DNA from: Gavia stellata
Taxonomy: Eukaryota > Chordata > Aves > Gaviiformes > Gaviidae
Assembly (NCBI RefSeq): GCF_030936135.1
Contig: NC_082597.1
Coordinates: 77,358,495-77,422,494, forward strand
Length of the DNA: 64,000 bases
Reading direction: 5' to 3'
Part shown: piece after piece, positions 38,801 through 53,800 of the stretch
Layout: each line of letters begins with the position of its first letter
Position numbering within the stretch: position 1 is the stretch's first letter
Notes under the pieces: model-generated
The model's input: the letters and a program-made list of their open reading frames with translations, nothing else
Told to the model about the DNA's origin: nothing
The model's database searches: none
Made by a program: the position numbers and the translations under genes

Positions 38801-41800
38801 ACTTTAGAGGCCCCAGTTACGTATCTCTTTCCAGTCCGAGGACACTTAGAAAACACCAGTAGATATTATAGCCTTAATGACTGTGCTTTGGAAAATTAAT
38901 AGGTATTCCAAATAGAAGTTTGAACAGGGAAACGATTTCAAATTACTTTACCTTCAGGCAGGTAGGAAACCCTCAGAACAGGTAAACAAAGGTTCAGAGG
39001 TATTTGACAGAGGCTTATAAAGAGAAAGGCACAGGCTTTTGGTGAGATGGAAGAACTGAATGAGGAGAGATCAAAGTGAGCTAGCAGGGAAGGGACCCCA
39101 CAGTTTAGATGACAAGTCACATGGGCGTGAGAGATCCTGGATACTGCAACAGATTGACCAATTATTTAAGAGTTGTGAGCGGTAAGGAAAATGAGACCAG
39201 GATTTATTCTCTCTCGTGTTGCCTAAAGGAACAAGTAATTATTCCAGAACTCTTTACGAAGCCCAAGCCCACCTCAACGTCCCATGTCCTTGGAAAGGTG
39301 AGCTGCAAACTCCAAGATCATGCCTTTTGTTCCCATTTTAACTTGAAAATAACTTGTAAGTTGCAAGTAACTTATAACAGTCACCAGTTAATTCATGTTA
39401 ACTAGCATGACTGTACACACTAACAGACACGTTTTGTACAAATTCTGTATGTTGTTCCAACACTAAGAAAACCAGCGTATCATTATTCAGATTTTTTTTT
39501 AATCTGAGCTAGAAAGAGTTAAAAAAAGCTGATGTACTTTAGAGGCTGGTTAGCATGAACACAGTCTGGATAGGACATGAAAGACCACACGTCTCCAAGA
39601 ATTGCTTTGGAGAGTAAGTACTTTAAGATTCCTCTGTTTCCTGACTGATTGGTCGGTAAATTAGAATGGCTTGGAAAAAAAGAAACTTTTACATTATCAT
39701 CACCCACAGAGACAGCTGTCACAGACTTAATACACACTTGCCCTTAAAGCTGTTCACTCTGCATTTTTAAGTCTAAGCATATATTTTATACATTAAAATT
39801 AACATACATACGGTACTTCAGTATCAGTCCTTGTGACTCTGAATGAACACAACCCTTGTTTCTCATTAAATATTTATTCTGACAGGAGACACCCTGGTTC
39901 TCCATAATTTATTTCTGTATTTCCAATTCTGCCTGCAAAGAAAAACGCCATTACAGCAACCTTGTTCCATAAAAGGAGAAGGAATAACTGCACGGGGATA
40001 AAAAACGCCACCAGGATTTTCTAATTTTTCATTACTCAGCTGGTCTCTAGGCAAAAAAAAATCCATCTCCATCGTGCCTCTGAATTCAGAAGGACCACGG
40101 AGTTGAGGCAGAACTATGCTGAAACTTCAGGAGAGCAGCATGTTCCCTACCAGCTCTCCCTGAAGTCCACCAGGTAAGTAAGAGGTGAGGGCCAGGGAGC
40201 ATAGCCCCCATGGCATTACCTAGTTCTGCTCAGACCCGTGGCCACGTGCTAGACTTGGCTTGATTGCTAGCAGATCCATGGAGCACTGCAGAGATAGGAG
40301 ATGACATATTAATGTAGGAGGCATGGGGAAGGAGGGTTCTGATTGAGAAGGAAGTGGGCCTTTGGAAGCTCAGAAGTCTTCGTCTACGTGTGCTTCCATT
40401 GAAAACAGTGATTCATTGTAAGTAATGCTGGCCACATGGCAGGTAGTCAAGGCAGAAAATTAACAATCTCCAAGTATAGGTTCTTTAAAACAGTGCTTTA
40501 AATCTGTGAACCTCAGTGCTAATTATTAGCATGCACATACACAAATTACTGTCGTTATGTAGTGCTGCACATATTCCAGCATCCTATTCCAATTCACACA
40601 GCAAACAGTATTTCTGCAATATCTCTTCCACGAAGGGGAGAATTGCAAGCTGACAGTTTAGACATCCAGCTTCTGGCCATCCAGGAGGTTAGAATTTCTC
40701 CTCCCTACACCTGCAGTAGGACCACTGATCCTCAATTCCCCACCCATGATCTCTGTGCTAGTTTTCACCTTTATCACCCACTATATTAGCCTGATTTCCT
40801 TCCACATTAGCACTCAGGTTACTCTGCTTAGGATTTTCAGGGTCTTAATGCAAATGAAAACTAGAGATTTACCTTTTAAGGGAAATGTGATTTTTTAACT
40901 TGTCACCCTTAATCAATTATCCCACACACGCATTCCCAAGAGCCCCATATAAAAAATTATCATCAACCTGATCTCCTGTTTTAAAAAAAAGTCTAAAAGA
41001 CCACATGCTTATTTGTTTAAAAAGAAAAAAAATAGCTAAAAGCCTGTATATATAGTTATATATATATATATAACCTCCTCAAATCTCTATTAGGATTAAA
41101 ACCAACTCAAATTAAATTACAGATATCAGCAGAGCTGAATGTTCTTTTGGTTAGAAATGACAGCTTAACCTAGCAACAGACAAATGGCAGCCCAAATTCC
41201 AGACCTAGCTGCTAGGGCAAGATTTTCTACCCCCTGGGAACACCAGCTGGCTGGAATGCCAAACAAACTGGGGTACTATTCCTACACATGTGATAAGAGG
41301 CCCAGGCCTAGACTGGGGCTAGCAGAATTTATTACGTTTGCCACTGTGGGAGGTGAATGTGAGTCTTCTGCTGTAGCCCCTCATTCCCCACCTGCATATA
41401 AAGCAGACAGAAATTGGCCATTTGAACCAACTAACTTAAACTGCTGTCTCTGGAGATGTGTGAGAACCACCATTTTACGGGTGAAAGCTAGAGTAAATTG
41501 CGGAAACAGATTTTTCAAAGGAGATTATGGGAATAGCCTCTGATAATCCTAGTCTATCACAAAACTTGGCCAGATCTAAATGCCACAGAAATTTTCTCAG
41601 TAAAAGGGACAATGATGATACTTGTTGGAGAGAAGAAAAAGATGAAGGAAGCTAAAGGAAAAAAAAGGTGCAGAACTTAACCTTTTTACACCCTAGATTT
41701 CTGGCCTGGCTGCCAACAATGATTTATTGTCACTTGAGGGTTACTCACTTGAAGTGAAATTGAAGGATTAGGTCACTAAGTGGAAAAGCTAGCGTGTATG

Positions 41801-44800
41801 CATATGAAGCCAAGGGTTTTCTTGGAGACAATCAGTGGATCTTGTGTATCTCTAGTATTTTCCATCATTTTCTCCTTGTGTTGCTGAATGCACACACATG
41901 TATGTGCATGCCTCAACTTGGGATGGCACAGAAAGAGTAAACAGTCTCTGACAAACAAGATTAATCTGTCAGCCTTTGGGCGTGAGGCACCAGATGCAAC
42001 ATTCTTAAGTACCCAACAATTCTACCCTTCCCTTTTCCAGCTGGGGCAGATCCGCATTTCATCCTGAAGGAAGACTGCTGGCCCTGCTACCTCCAAAGTC
42101 ATATTACCAAAACAGATGTGGAATTCATTTACATTTATACAATTCCAACTAAAATGGAGCCAGTCAGCATCTGAGGAACTTCAGTGCACTGTACCTGAGA
42201 AATGCTCTTCCCTGACAAGCTCTTCTGTTATGTCAATACACCACCTCAGGAGAAAACAGAGTGTTCCAGTTTTATCACACAATATCTGGAAAGAGATGGT
42301 GGGAAACAGCATTGATAAGCTACTGCCAGAATTTGCAGGTTTTTAGGACAGCCTTTTACATTATCTGTGAACCCACATTTCTACTCTGCATAAGAGCATG
42401 TACAAAAGCAGCCCAAGCCACAGCAGTTTGAAAGTGTGCTACTTGGGCTGCACTGTCCTTTTCCATAATGTCTAACAATGCACAGAAATCAGGACTCATT
42501 AAAAATCCTATCACCCCTAGAGCAGCCCCCATGGTGAATGGGAACCCTTCATTTGTACCCGTTTTTCATGGCCAATGCCTCAGCAACAATAGCAGAAGTC
42601 AGTTCCTGGCCATACTGCTTCTGCTTATCAGTAACGGCTGCAGCAGCAACCAGACAGCTTAGCAAGATAGCCAAAACTCTGAAACTCCACAGCTACTCCT
42701 TTCTGTTTCTATGCATTAGATGCCTTTTGACATCAAATTTAGTCTATGTAGGAGGGAGAAATATTCTTTAGTGCAGCTGTTCTCTGGCTCCTCTCACTAC
42801 TTTCTGGCCACTGGCACACTCCCATGCAGCCACTGAACCTCACAGATTTGTTCAAAGTGAAGTGGCAGATACGAAAACGTAAAATTTCCTGTGAAATTTT
42901 GCTTCCCCACATGGGTTCTAGTGTAGCTTATTTCAACTTTCTCCCCTCCATATCAGCTAACGTGGGAAAAACCTGCAGCTCAAGGATGCAAAGGTCTTTG
43001 ATATACTCCTTTTATTCACCCCTTGTTTGGAAACCACATGGAAAAATAAAATAAAGAAATACCAATGTTAGTATTAACAGTCTTCTAGCACTCCCAATTA
43101 GTTCCACTTCGTTTGATCTACCAATGCTTGATCAAGTTTCATCTAATACAACGCAACGGACCCATTATGACTCCTAATTTTTTTATAGTATCAGTAGATT
43201 TAAGTGCTCATTAAAAATGAGGGCTGCTAAAGCTGTCAGATTGTCCTAGCAAGTGCTGTAAAGCAATTCTCCACATAGTTTGTCTAATTGCCTGCAAGCT
43301 CATTCTCCTTTCACCAATTTCAATGTATATCTGCAGGTAAGTAAGACAGATTCATCTTCACCCCACAATAGTGGAGGGAAAATTAGATCTTTCCATTAGA
43401 AGGAAAGAATTTCCAAACCATAAAAATGTCTCCTCTTGAGGTCTGTATGTTCTAGTTCTCCTACATCTTGGAATTCCAACTGACGTAAGTATAGGGATTT
43501 TCATTATCAATTAGGGTTTTAATAATAAAAATAATGTATACACCTTGATATCATATTTTCCAATTCTTCTGTTCCTAGATGAGACTCAGGATTCAGAATA
43601 AAGGCTGAAATTGTGATGTTATATTGCCAGTAATTTTGGCTGCCCAATTAAAAATATGTATTTGAGGGCCTGATTTTCAGAAAGGACTGAATACTCATAC
43701 TCTTAGAGATTAAACATTAATGCCCCTTTTACATGGCCTAAATGCCCCTAAGTTCAATAGTGATCAGCCAAGGGAGTCTGTGGAACATGAGGGAACTGAA
43801 TCCAGATCTTCTGAAACTGATGGCAACAGCTTAAATAAGATAAGATTTAAAACAAGTGTTAACTGCATGATTTCCAGTAACATTCAGTAAGCAGAGTCTT
43901 GTCTTTTTAGGCCTATTCATCAGTTTATTTTCCTCTTGCAGCTACTGGCTTTTAAAACATAGGCTGAATTCTGCTTGTCTTTCTCTAGACTTACATCAGA
44001 GAACACAGAAATGGGTCCATTAGGTCTGACCTGTGTTTTGAATGTGTTTCACCAGAGGCTATAAACAGCAAACTATGTAAACCATATTCTATTTAGGACT
44101 AAAATGTACTTTCTGCTTGGTAAAAACCTGTTACTGAAGTGTTTATACACACGTATTATCTATACAATTATTGCTCCTATGTATAATACAGTATCCTAAA
44201 GCACTGCTTTAATAAACTGGTTACAAAACAGTGTTATTTTCAGCTAATGCATTAGTACTATTTTTAAAAAAATGGCCTGAGTCCCAATTCTCCCTTACAT
44301 TAGCACACTAGCTACTCAATAGAGGACAGGATGAAAAGCACAGAATCAACCACAGTGCATCTAAGACCAGGCACCAACCGTTGAGGCATCTCCACTTCCA
44401 TAGAGCAAGGCAGGCGATGCAGTATGTTTCACACCTAACACCAACAGAAGCAGCTCAGAGAAAAAGGCCTGCTGACACTTTTGAGCATGCTGGAGCAACA
44501 CTAGTAAGTAAAACACACCAGGGCCTGTTCTCTGGGAGGACATGTGGGACAGCTAAACCCACATCCAGAGAGATTAATTTCCTAAAGCAAGGCAGCTTCA
44601 TCCACAGCTTCCTGGGAACAGTCCCTGGTTCCAGCTATCTCCCACACCATGCTGGGGGACACACTGTCCAGGGGAGAGCAAAACTGTCAGGGAACTGCTA
44701 GCAAGAAAATAGCATGGATGACAGCTTGTTGGAGCTTCTGCCACAGTTACATTTACTAGTGTAGCCATGGTGAAGCAGACAACTGGATTGTCTATGTTGC

Positions 44801-47800
44801 CTACTTTAGACTTTATAAAACCAGAAGAAAAATAGCTCAAGAGTCACATACTCCCTAACCATTGCATCTAACACATGGCTACCCCAATCTGTCCCAGCAG
44901 GCAGGGGTCCACAAGGCAAAGGCCTCTTGTTGAAGACAGCTGGGGCAAAGAGTGTTTCTCTTCTATCCCTCTTAATAAGCCACAACATCCTCACATGCAC
45001 TGCTACAAGGACTGGGTAAGTAGTATACTAACAGGTGTAAGAACTGAGTCAAGGCCACAGATCACTCAAAATCTAGGGAATAAAAACAACAAGACACCAG
45101 TTTGTCTTTATTTGCCTTCTGATTGATGAGTCATGATTCATGTCTTCATGCTTGTCTCCACATCCATGATTTCATCATATCTAGGTATCCCAGATTTTGT
45201 TACAAGTCCTTCACTGACAGCTGATACTGGTTGGTAGCCGATATTTCTTGGTATCAGATATTCAAAGGTAAAAGTATTTTACTCTTTTTAAGCTTTAGCT
45301 GGGCTGGTAAAAATATGTCCACATCTATGGATGCTCATCCTGTCTGCACCAGATGTCATCACCAATGGACCAGTTTGTGTGAAATTTCTCCAAGTCACTT
45401 AAAATTAAATCAGCCAAATTAGCTTAAGGAGTTTCTGGTTTTGGCATCAACTCACTTAGCAAGTCTTGCCTAGGACAAACTAGAATGCCTTCACACAAAA
45501 TACTCTGCAGGTGGTTCTTTAAGAGAAACTGCAAACAGCAGGCTAAGGACACTAACATCCTGCACTAGCGCAGATGCTTTTAAAGAGGGCATCTACCCGT
45601 ACCCTTAGATTATTTCTCTCTTTCAGTTCCTACTTGTCAAACATGCTCCCATGGTATAAAAGAGTACAACACCTATCATGCTAAAACAAAAAGAAAAAAT
45701 GTATAGTATAACATGTCAGGAACATGAAAGTAACAGATAAGCCTGCTTGCTCCTTTACCAACTATCTGACAGAATGTCATCCCTTTTCAGCCTTCGCACA
45801 CTTATTCAAGGTTGACCAGGTCTAAAGTCAACCCAGTACATTTAGTTGTTACCTTCTTTCGCCAGGCCCCTCCCTTTGATGGACATCCTCATGACCCAAT
45901 TCAAAGACACCATGCCTTTCACGACAATAGTGCAAGCATGTAGGATCACACAGTCATACCAAAGGGTTGGCCAACAGGACAGTAATTCATGGGGGAAGAG
46001 TACTTTTATTGGCTAATATACGCTACAGGGCAGATTCTGTCTCAAACATCAGAAAATTATCTGGCAAACTTTGCCCATGTAAACTAACAATGGTACCTCC
46101 TCACAGTGATGGGCAAAAGGTGTATTAGCAAATTTTCAAATCTCACTTCCTCTCTGGAGCATACATAAGGAACACGCCCTTACCCCAATCTTACCTCAGT
46201 TGTACCCTGCCCTCCTGCTTCCTCTGGCAGTCCTATTCTCCCAACCTTTTAGGGACTATATCAAAAACATGCCTTAACTGCATTGTACGTTACCCAGCAG
46301 GAGATCACGTAATCTCCAACGGAAAGTCCCCCCACTGTGTCTAATTTCTCTTCATTTTCATACAGGTGACACAACACTGTACCAAGGATAACAATGCAGA
46401 GAAGAACTTCGCTGTAATGACAAGTCATTGTTTCTTAAAATCACTCTCAAGGACTTCATTATGTTGAAGAGAAGTGCCTAGTTACCCTTAGCGTCACTGA
46501 TTTCTAGGACAACTGTATCACTTTGTGTTCTGTTCTACAGAGTCGTAATATGGTCTGTGGCTAAATGCAGAGTCTCATGGTGAGCTCTGCGGATTGAAAC
46601 AGGATCAGAAGGCAGGAGACAATAGGGCATCCATATTAGAAACTTGTGTTGTGGTAGTTCTCATACCCTTCGCTGTGAACATGTTCCTCTCCCCATATGG
46701 TAAGTGTATTTCAGAGGATGTCTGTCACTACTCATGTGCAATTCTATGCTTCAGTTTCAGTCCCTTCCAGGAAAATTGTTAGGCAACACCTGCCTACACA
46801 TTAATGTGCATTTGCATATATTAGGTGGTTCAACTGCAAGAAGGCAGCACACCAACAGTATAATGTGAAACTATTGCAGACAAGAGCTCTAGATGCAAAA
46901 AAGCAGCACATTTTTGTTTCAGAATTTCAAGAAACATTGTTTACCCTTTATGCATGAACCTACACATCCTGTTTAGTCAGCTACTGGTTGTCTAAGGTCA
47001 GGGAGTAAAGCATTTTGTCTCAAAGAGAATCCCCCTCAAGTGATAGCTGCCCTAAGCAAAACCATTGTTTGCAAGGTAACTATGCCTCCACTCATATTTA
47101 GCACATAGTCATTCCCTCTGCCTAAAACTGCAATTCAGCAGACAAACTACAGCCATTTATATTCTATTTCTAATGCTGCTCTTCAGAATTTGAAATGGAA
47201 GTAGATCTAATTGGGAGTATAAAGGGGGATCAGCCAATCTATAGCACCACGGGTTTTCTCAGTATTGCAGCAAAATCCTTGAAGAGAACACACTACTTCA
47301 GATAGAAAGCACTGGTGATCCAATAGCAGCACTGACATTGATCATTATTAATGTGCGCTTCAGCTATATATGCATAGAGCAATCCAATTTTATCAATGCC
47401 TATAGCTGTTCTGTGCTACTTTGGCAACCCTGATCAGCAGTAAACAGGCTTTTAACTGGATGGTTAACCTGGGTTTATGATTGCTTTGCATCAACAGGAC
47501 ACTACAAAGCAGCCAATGTACTGACAAATCTGGACTGCTGCATGTATAGTCAGTGTTGTCTTCTAAACATGATTCTCACCTGACCTCCTTCATGCTTGTC
47601 TCATTTTGTTGGCTTAGATTAATTTATTACTCATGCAGTGAAGGGCTAATTCAGCACCATTGTCTATATCCCATATGGTGATCTAACATCATTATACATC
47701 ATCTAGAACTTGCAGCCTTATAAGGGATGATGGCCATCACATCCTGCACTATAAACAGCAGGTGGGTAAAAACATATGAAATCAGCTTTCATTTTTTGAA

Positions 47801-50800
47801 TTTCAGATGGATTTTGGTAGTTAGTGACAAAAATCCCTCCTCAGTTGTTTCTCCAGAACTCTTCTTTTTACCCTTTACTATCTCAGCCACTGCCTCAGAC
47901 TTAACTAGCTAAACCTCCCCTACACACTTCCAGCCCTGTGACATGCTTCCTTCCTGACGTTCCCCAGTACCCCTTCACTCCCCTCACAGTGGCTTTCCTA
48001 AGCCTACAGCCCAATTTGGCTGAGATGTTATCATGATGGACCATTTTCTCTGCCATGTTGTCTTGTCTGCATGCGCACACAGCAAAACACTTCTCTTGCT
48101 TCTGAACCTGCAATATATTACAGGATTAATACATGACATAAATGGTTTATTTCCTTTGTAAAAGTCTGTAAAAGACTTCGGTATACAGAACCATAATTAT
48201 TTCAGCTCTTGCACCACACCTTCCTGGATTCTCCAAGGTGTTACAGAAACGCTGAATAGGGTCAAAGTGATGAGATGCTGGGTGCTTTACATTATTAATC
48301 CTCTGTTCATCGCTCCCTCCCACTGAGGGGGAAAAAACACATTCCTCCATACTAGCATTATTATGTTCTCAGCTTTAATACCTAGATGCTTAATTCAATT
48401 TCAGAGCCACGATTTGCTAGTTTCTCTATAAAAAGATAGATGGTAGACGATGCTATTTTTCCAAGAGAATTTCTTGTCATTATACATGAAAAATTCTGGT
48501 AGAGAAGAAATGCATCCACATGCCTCCAGTGGAAAACATAGACAAAAAGATTATATGATTTATCCAAGGTCACAGAATCTCTAGCCAAAAAGTCTATCAC
48601 ATGCCCAGCATACCAAACCTTGCATCACTTCTAAAGCAGCACTGATGGGACAACACAGGGGGCAGTTCCTTCCCGTCGGCATAGGCTGTATGAATCCCTA
48701 CTGTACCCAACAAGAGAAAAGTCTTCATTTAATAAAAGACTGCATGATAAGAATGAAAAATGATGCATGCTTAATCTAATGCAGTCCATTGTTCAAGCAT
48801 TTTGCTTCCTTTCATGAATATCTTCACTATGAAAGATGAACATTAACATGAAATGAGAATCACTGGCTGTTGGTTTTGGCTGATTTACATAATTTTCTAA
48901 TTCTTTAGTCTTTGAGATCATTATCATCTAATTCAGTCAATAGTGATTTCACATGTCCAGAACACACTTTTTACACAGCATAAAAACCTTCTTTTCTTTT
49001 ATTCCCCTGAGCCTGCTTTCAAAAAGCAAGTTGCCTGAGTTTTGCACTACTTCACAGCAGGAAAGCAATTACGCTACATTTGCCGAAGACCCAGCAAAAC
49101 CTATTAGGTAACTGGAGAATTCTTCCTCTGCTGAACCATTTGTTCTGTCTCTAGTAACATCTCTTCACTGTTTTGATAAAAGGCTCATGAGAGAAACACT
49201 GCTAGCTAGATAACAAGAACAAGTTTTCCTTAACGGATTTTTCTTCTCCACCTTTATTTCCTGTTTGAGGTATGTAATGATCTATTCAGTTCTACTCCCA
49301 CTGAAGTCATATGCATCAGTGGCAAACTTAACATTGTCTTCAATTACTTATTTTTTGATGTTTTTATTTATCATTTCTTTGCCTAGCAGTATCTAAGACT
49401 GAGTCAATACCAGAAGGTATTTTGAGCTATACATAAACAAAGCAAAAGAGATCCATTTCAAAAGGACTTTCAAAGCATAGGAACCCAGTGGCCCTAACTC
49501 CCACAACACTTGTCTACAGGTGTTGCTTTCTGGACCTGAGCGGTCCTCAATGGAGTGAGTTTAAGCAGAAGAGTATTTACTCTTCTAATTAGTGGAAGGA
49601 ACATGACTTCAGTCACCAAGAGAAATCAGATTCAAATACAGACCCTGTATGTCAGTCCCTAAAAGGACAGCTCACAAAACGTATCTCCATCACCCAATGC
49701 AGTTTGCTGTTCTGTTTCTATTTGTGTAAGTAGTCCAGTCCTTCTGGCCAGCTGGTATGAGAACCAATACACATTCATATTGCCTTAAAATGGAATGATA
49801 TCTGAGCTTTGTAAATTACTTGAGAAACCAGTTAACTGTGATGTTATTGTAAAAGAGAAAAAGTTGAATACCATATTCTGATTTTAAAGACATTAACTAA
49901 CTTGTTCATCCACATTCATGAAACTAACAGAGGTTTCCTACCATTCCATGTCACAGGGAAGAGCTTGTAAGCGTGCAGAATATTGCCTCAAAAAAACAGA
50001 GGTCAAAGGAAAAGAATCCCAAATGTATTTTGTCTACAAATCTCTTGATTTTTAAGCCAACCTCATGATTTCTTGAGGCATGCCTCTGGGGCAGTAACAT
50101 TTGCATTCATTCTTTAAATGAAAATGGATTAAGCTTAAGGCACCAAAATCCTGCAAAGAGAACAGGACTAGAAATCCAGAATTGCAGAACCTAGCTCTTT
50201 TGCAACTGCAAACCTGTTGTTACACAATAATACCAACAAAACTCCTGGGAGGAGCTCCATATGAGAACACTGGAAGTTAAGACAGCTCAAATAACTTAAT
50301 ACACAGACGTTCACGTGGATGCTTGTGTTCCCTGAGGAACCTTAGCTACAATGGCATAAGGCCATCTCAGACTTGCCATTGCCAGGGTAAACCTCTGCAA
50401 TCCACTGCAGCTGCCTCATGTCACTGCATCCGACAGCTCCCAGCCTAGAAACTCCCACAGCTTGGGCACGTCCTTGGGCAACCTTTCAGCCTGATTGTCC
50501 TCTCATTTATGACTGTGCAAATCAGGACTGACTGTCAGCAGTGTCAGACCTATGCATATCTGGGTAGGCAGGAAGAATCAGATTCCTTGTGCTTAGGCTT
50601 ATCAGTCTGTCACATCATGCAGAGGCTACTAGTACATGTTAGCCAGTTAGGCAGCCAGCCAGGGGACTGAAAAAGTACAACTTACCAAGTCATAACTGGG
50701 GTATGCTTACAGGCAGGTAACAGAAGACACAGGCACAGTGACATAATACTCAATTGACATAGCTCTGTGCAGACCTGTCACCTACTCACCGATTGCTATG

Positions 50801-53800
50801 GCAGGTAACTGCAGAAACGTTAGCTGGTGCGTTCAGTGTCCACAGACTGCAGGACACCCCTGCAAGCATAGGTCATGTGTAGCCACGCAGTCTTAGTCAA
50901 TCAATAATACTCTTTATATTGAATAATAAGAGTATTATTGTGCAGTACAATAATGCTTAAAGAACCAGAAACCAACCTTGCCAGTAAATATAAGATCCCG
51001 CCAAGAGATTTCTGTAGTCTGAGGAAACATGAAGAGTAGGACTGCACAAAACAAACAAAGCAAGATTCCACACAAGGCATAGTCATTTGGTATATTTTCT
51101 TTATGGTGTATTTCTTGAATCAAGACATTTTGCCAATATGTTTTTATAACATGGTCCCATAGACAGCTAAGACCGATTGGAAGGTGAAAGGGAAGAAACA
51201 AGCGTCCAGCAATAAGAAATCTGTAAACCAATTTCACAGCCAAAGAAAAGCTACATGTGTCTACATCCCCAATGGTTCAAGCCTCCCTTTGCCTTAAGTG
51301 TAATAACTTCCAAGTGCTGGGTCTAATCAAAGAATATTCTAGATGTTGATGAGCAGAAGTCTATATTTTAGCAGAGAATCAGACAAACAAGAAAAGTAGG
51401 GTTTACATTGTACCCTTTATATCTGGTTCACACCCAGCAGCTGTGATTGTCACTGCTGCAACGGTCAATGGATCAAACAACTGATTCCCCTTAACAGAAA
51501 ACTCTGGGGCACATTGTGTCCCTGGCATGGAAAGAGTAACGGGAATTATAATACCAGGGAAATGCGCCATGGAAGAGAGGCCCCTGGCATGTGGCAGAGA
51601 AAGGGGAAAGAGACAGACGAACAGAGCTCCTCACATCAGCCAGGGAAGGGACTGGGGCATACTGGTGTCCCAGCAAGAGGAGGTGTTGGATTCAGGAGTG
51701 CTGGAAATAGAAGAGGATAAGAGAGTGGTATGCATGCAGTGGGAGAGGCACGCAGGACAAAAGGAGACAGAAAAGCCACAATGTGTGCAATGCACTTTAC
51801 CGACAGATGCAATGAGAAGCATGACGTTTTTCTGTACATACAGAATCTTTTAAGCAAATAAAATAATGGACAACTCAACTTAACTTTCTCTGGTTGATTT
51901 CATATAACAACAGAGGTAAGTGTTAAAGAATTTGAAAGACGAGAACTCAATGAATGTACACACAGGAAAGCTGTCCTTGAACTGATCTGCAAATTCGCTG
52001 CTGGCACTTCATTAAGCCAAAGGCCTAGAGTCAGCCATCATACTCCCTACAAGCTAATGGGTAGTTATAAAATCCAGTGCCGCAAGGAAAATTCAAAATG
52101 CTATCTGTAAAAAACCACATCCAGACACGTAAAGGCCATATCAAGCACTTGCTCTTCTGACCTGTTGTCTGGCACTAAATGCAAGAGTTCTCATGAACTG
52201 GCTGGACTTGAAGCTGATGTTTGCCCAACAACTGACATTTTCCCACACAGAACTCCAGAAAATTATTTGGCAAAATAATCAACATGGAAGAGACAGCTTC
52301 ATTATTAATGTAAATAGCTCACTTTCTCAAATTACCAGTTTTGCAAAAGGCATTAATTTGTGGGCTTTGACCCAAGAATGCAAAATGCACATTTATTCAG
52401 AACAGATACAAGATGGTATTAAGAGAGCTATTGTACACCACTTACGAGTAAAGCAAATGGACAGATCATGTACAGTCAGGGGTTAGCATCGTAAGACACA
52501 GCAAAATACTAAGAACATGGACCTAATACATTAGGGACTGATTTAATTCCACCGAAATCATTGACCTTAACAGACAGCTAATCCAGCTCTTGGCATGATG
52601 GCTGAGGGAATACCATGAAAGAATTTGCTTATTCATTAATTCTGTAGTTAAGTTCATAGAGGAGAACTTTAATTTTCAAGTAGGGTACAAAAAGCCCACA
52701 GTATGAGAGGGTTCAAGGACAGCTGTGAGAGGCACCGTGTTTCCTATGAACATTGCATCTGTATCTTAACTGTGAAGCAATCTGTTGTGTGAGCTCTAAT
52801 TATTTAATGCTATAGAGAATGGCATTCCATTTTACACTTGCAGCTACTGTAAATCTCTGCATCCCATTCAGCCTGCCCATTCTATACTACGAAGTTACAG
52901 GGAAGATGAAACTTATGACTTCATTTTTCAAGAGCAGTAGCACACCTGATTTTAAATTATGCATCATGATAAAAAGGTTTTCTGTAATTACAGTTCTACC
53001 ATATGCATATGTATAAGCATATATGCACATTCACCTATTTACATGTCTAAATGAGTCTCTGGGTGTTAGGCATAAGCTTCTAGTCCAGTATCTCCCAAAA
53101 GCTGCTACCATTGATTGGACACAGGTGTTAAAAATAATTAAAGATATAAGGAGTATCATTATTTAGTCATCCATCAGTGGAAATCACATTAAAGCAGAGT
53201 CATTTTCCATTAGGCTTATTACATTATTCCCAGTAAGGACACTGGTACATCGAATTTTCTACCATTATTGTACCAGCTTTTTCTTGGGTCACTCCCAATT
53301 TACCAATACCTGTAACTATTTCCAAGCACTATCTCCATTTCACATGTTTAGAGCTGTATCATCTAGTCTTGCAGAGTATAATGTCTTCAAAATGGCATAC
53401 ATACTACTTCATCAGTCCCTAGGATTACTGAAGCAGTCCTGACCCTATAAGGCACTTGTGTATTTTCTTTGCCAGATAAACCAACATATGGTCAACAGCT
53501 ACTGATGGAGCCTTCTGCTATTAGATTGTAGCATAGGGCTCTGACCTCTCACACATCTAGCAGACTGACTGGTTTGTGTATTTTCCACAGTTTGAGCAGA
53601 TGGAGAGCTGGTGTAACACTGAACAAAACTGATTTCCTTAACAACAACAAAAAAGTTTTCCATTGAACCTATTTGACATTGGTGTATTCTTCTTTTCCTA
53701 AAATTCTGTGTCAAAAATATTCTCGACATTTTGTTCAAATGTAATTTATTAACAGAAACTACATAAATGGTCCCAACCATGTTGTACCTTTAAAGATTAC

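Noticed and set aside
50935..51243. 102-codon minus-strand frame with a hydrophobic C-terminal segment
   Set aside because: It does not begin with ATG (the first codon is TTG), has no recognisable family, and lies inside SULT4A1 intron 1. It is likely a chance frame.
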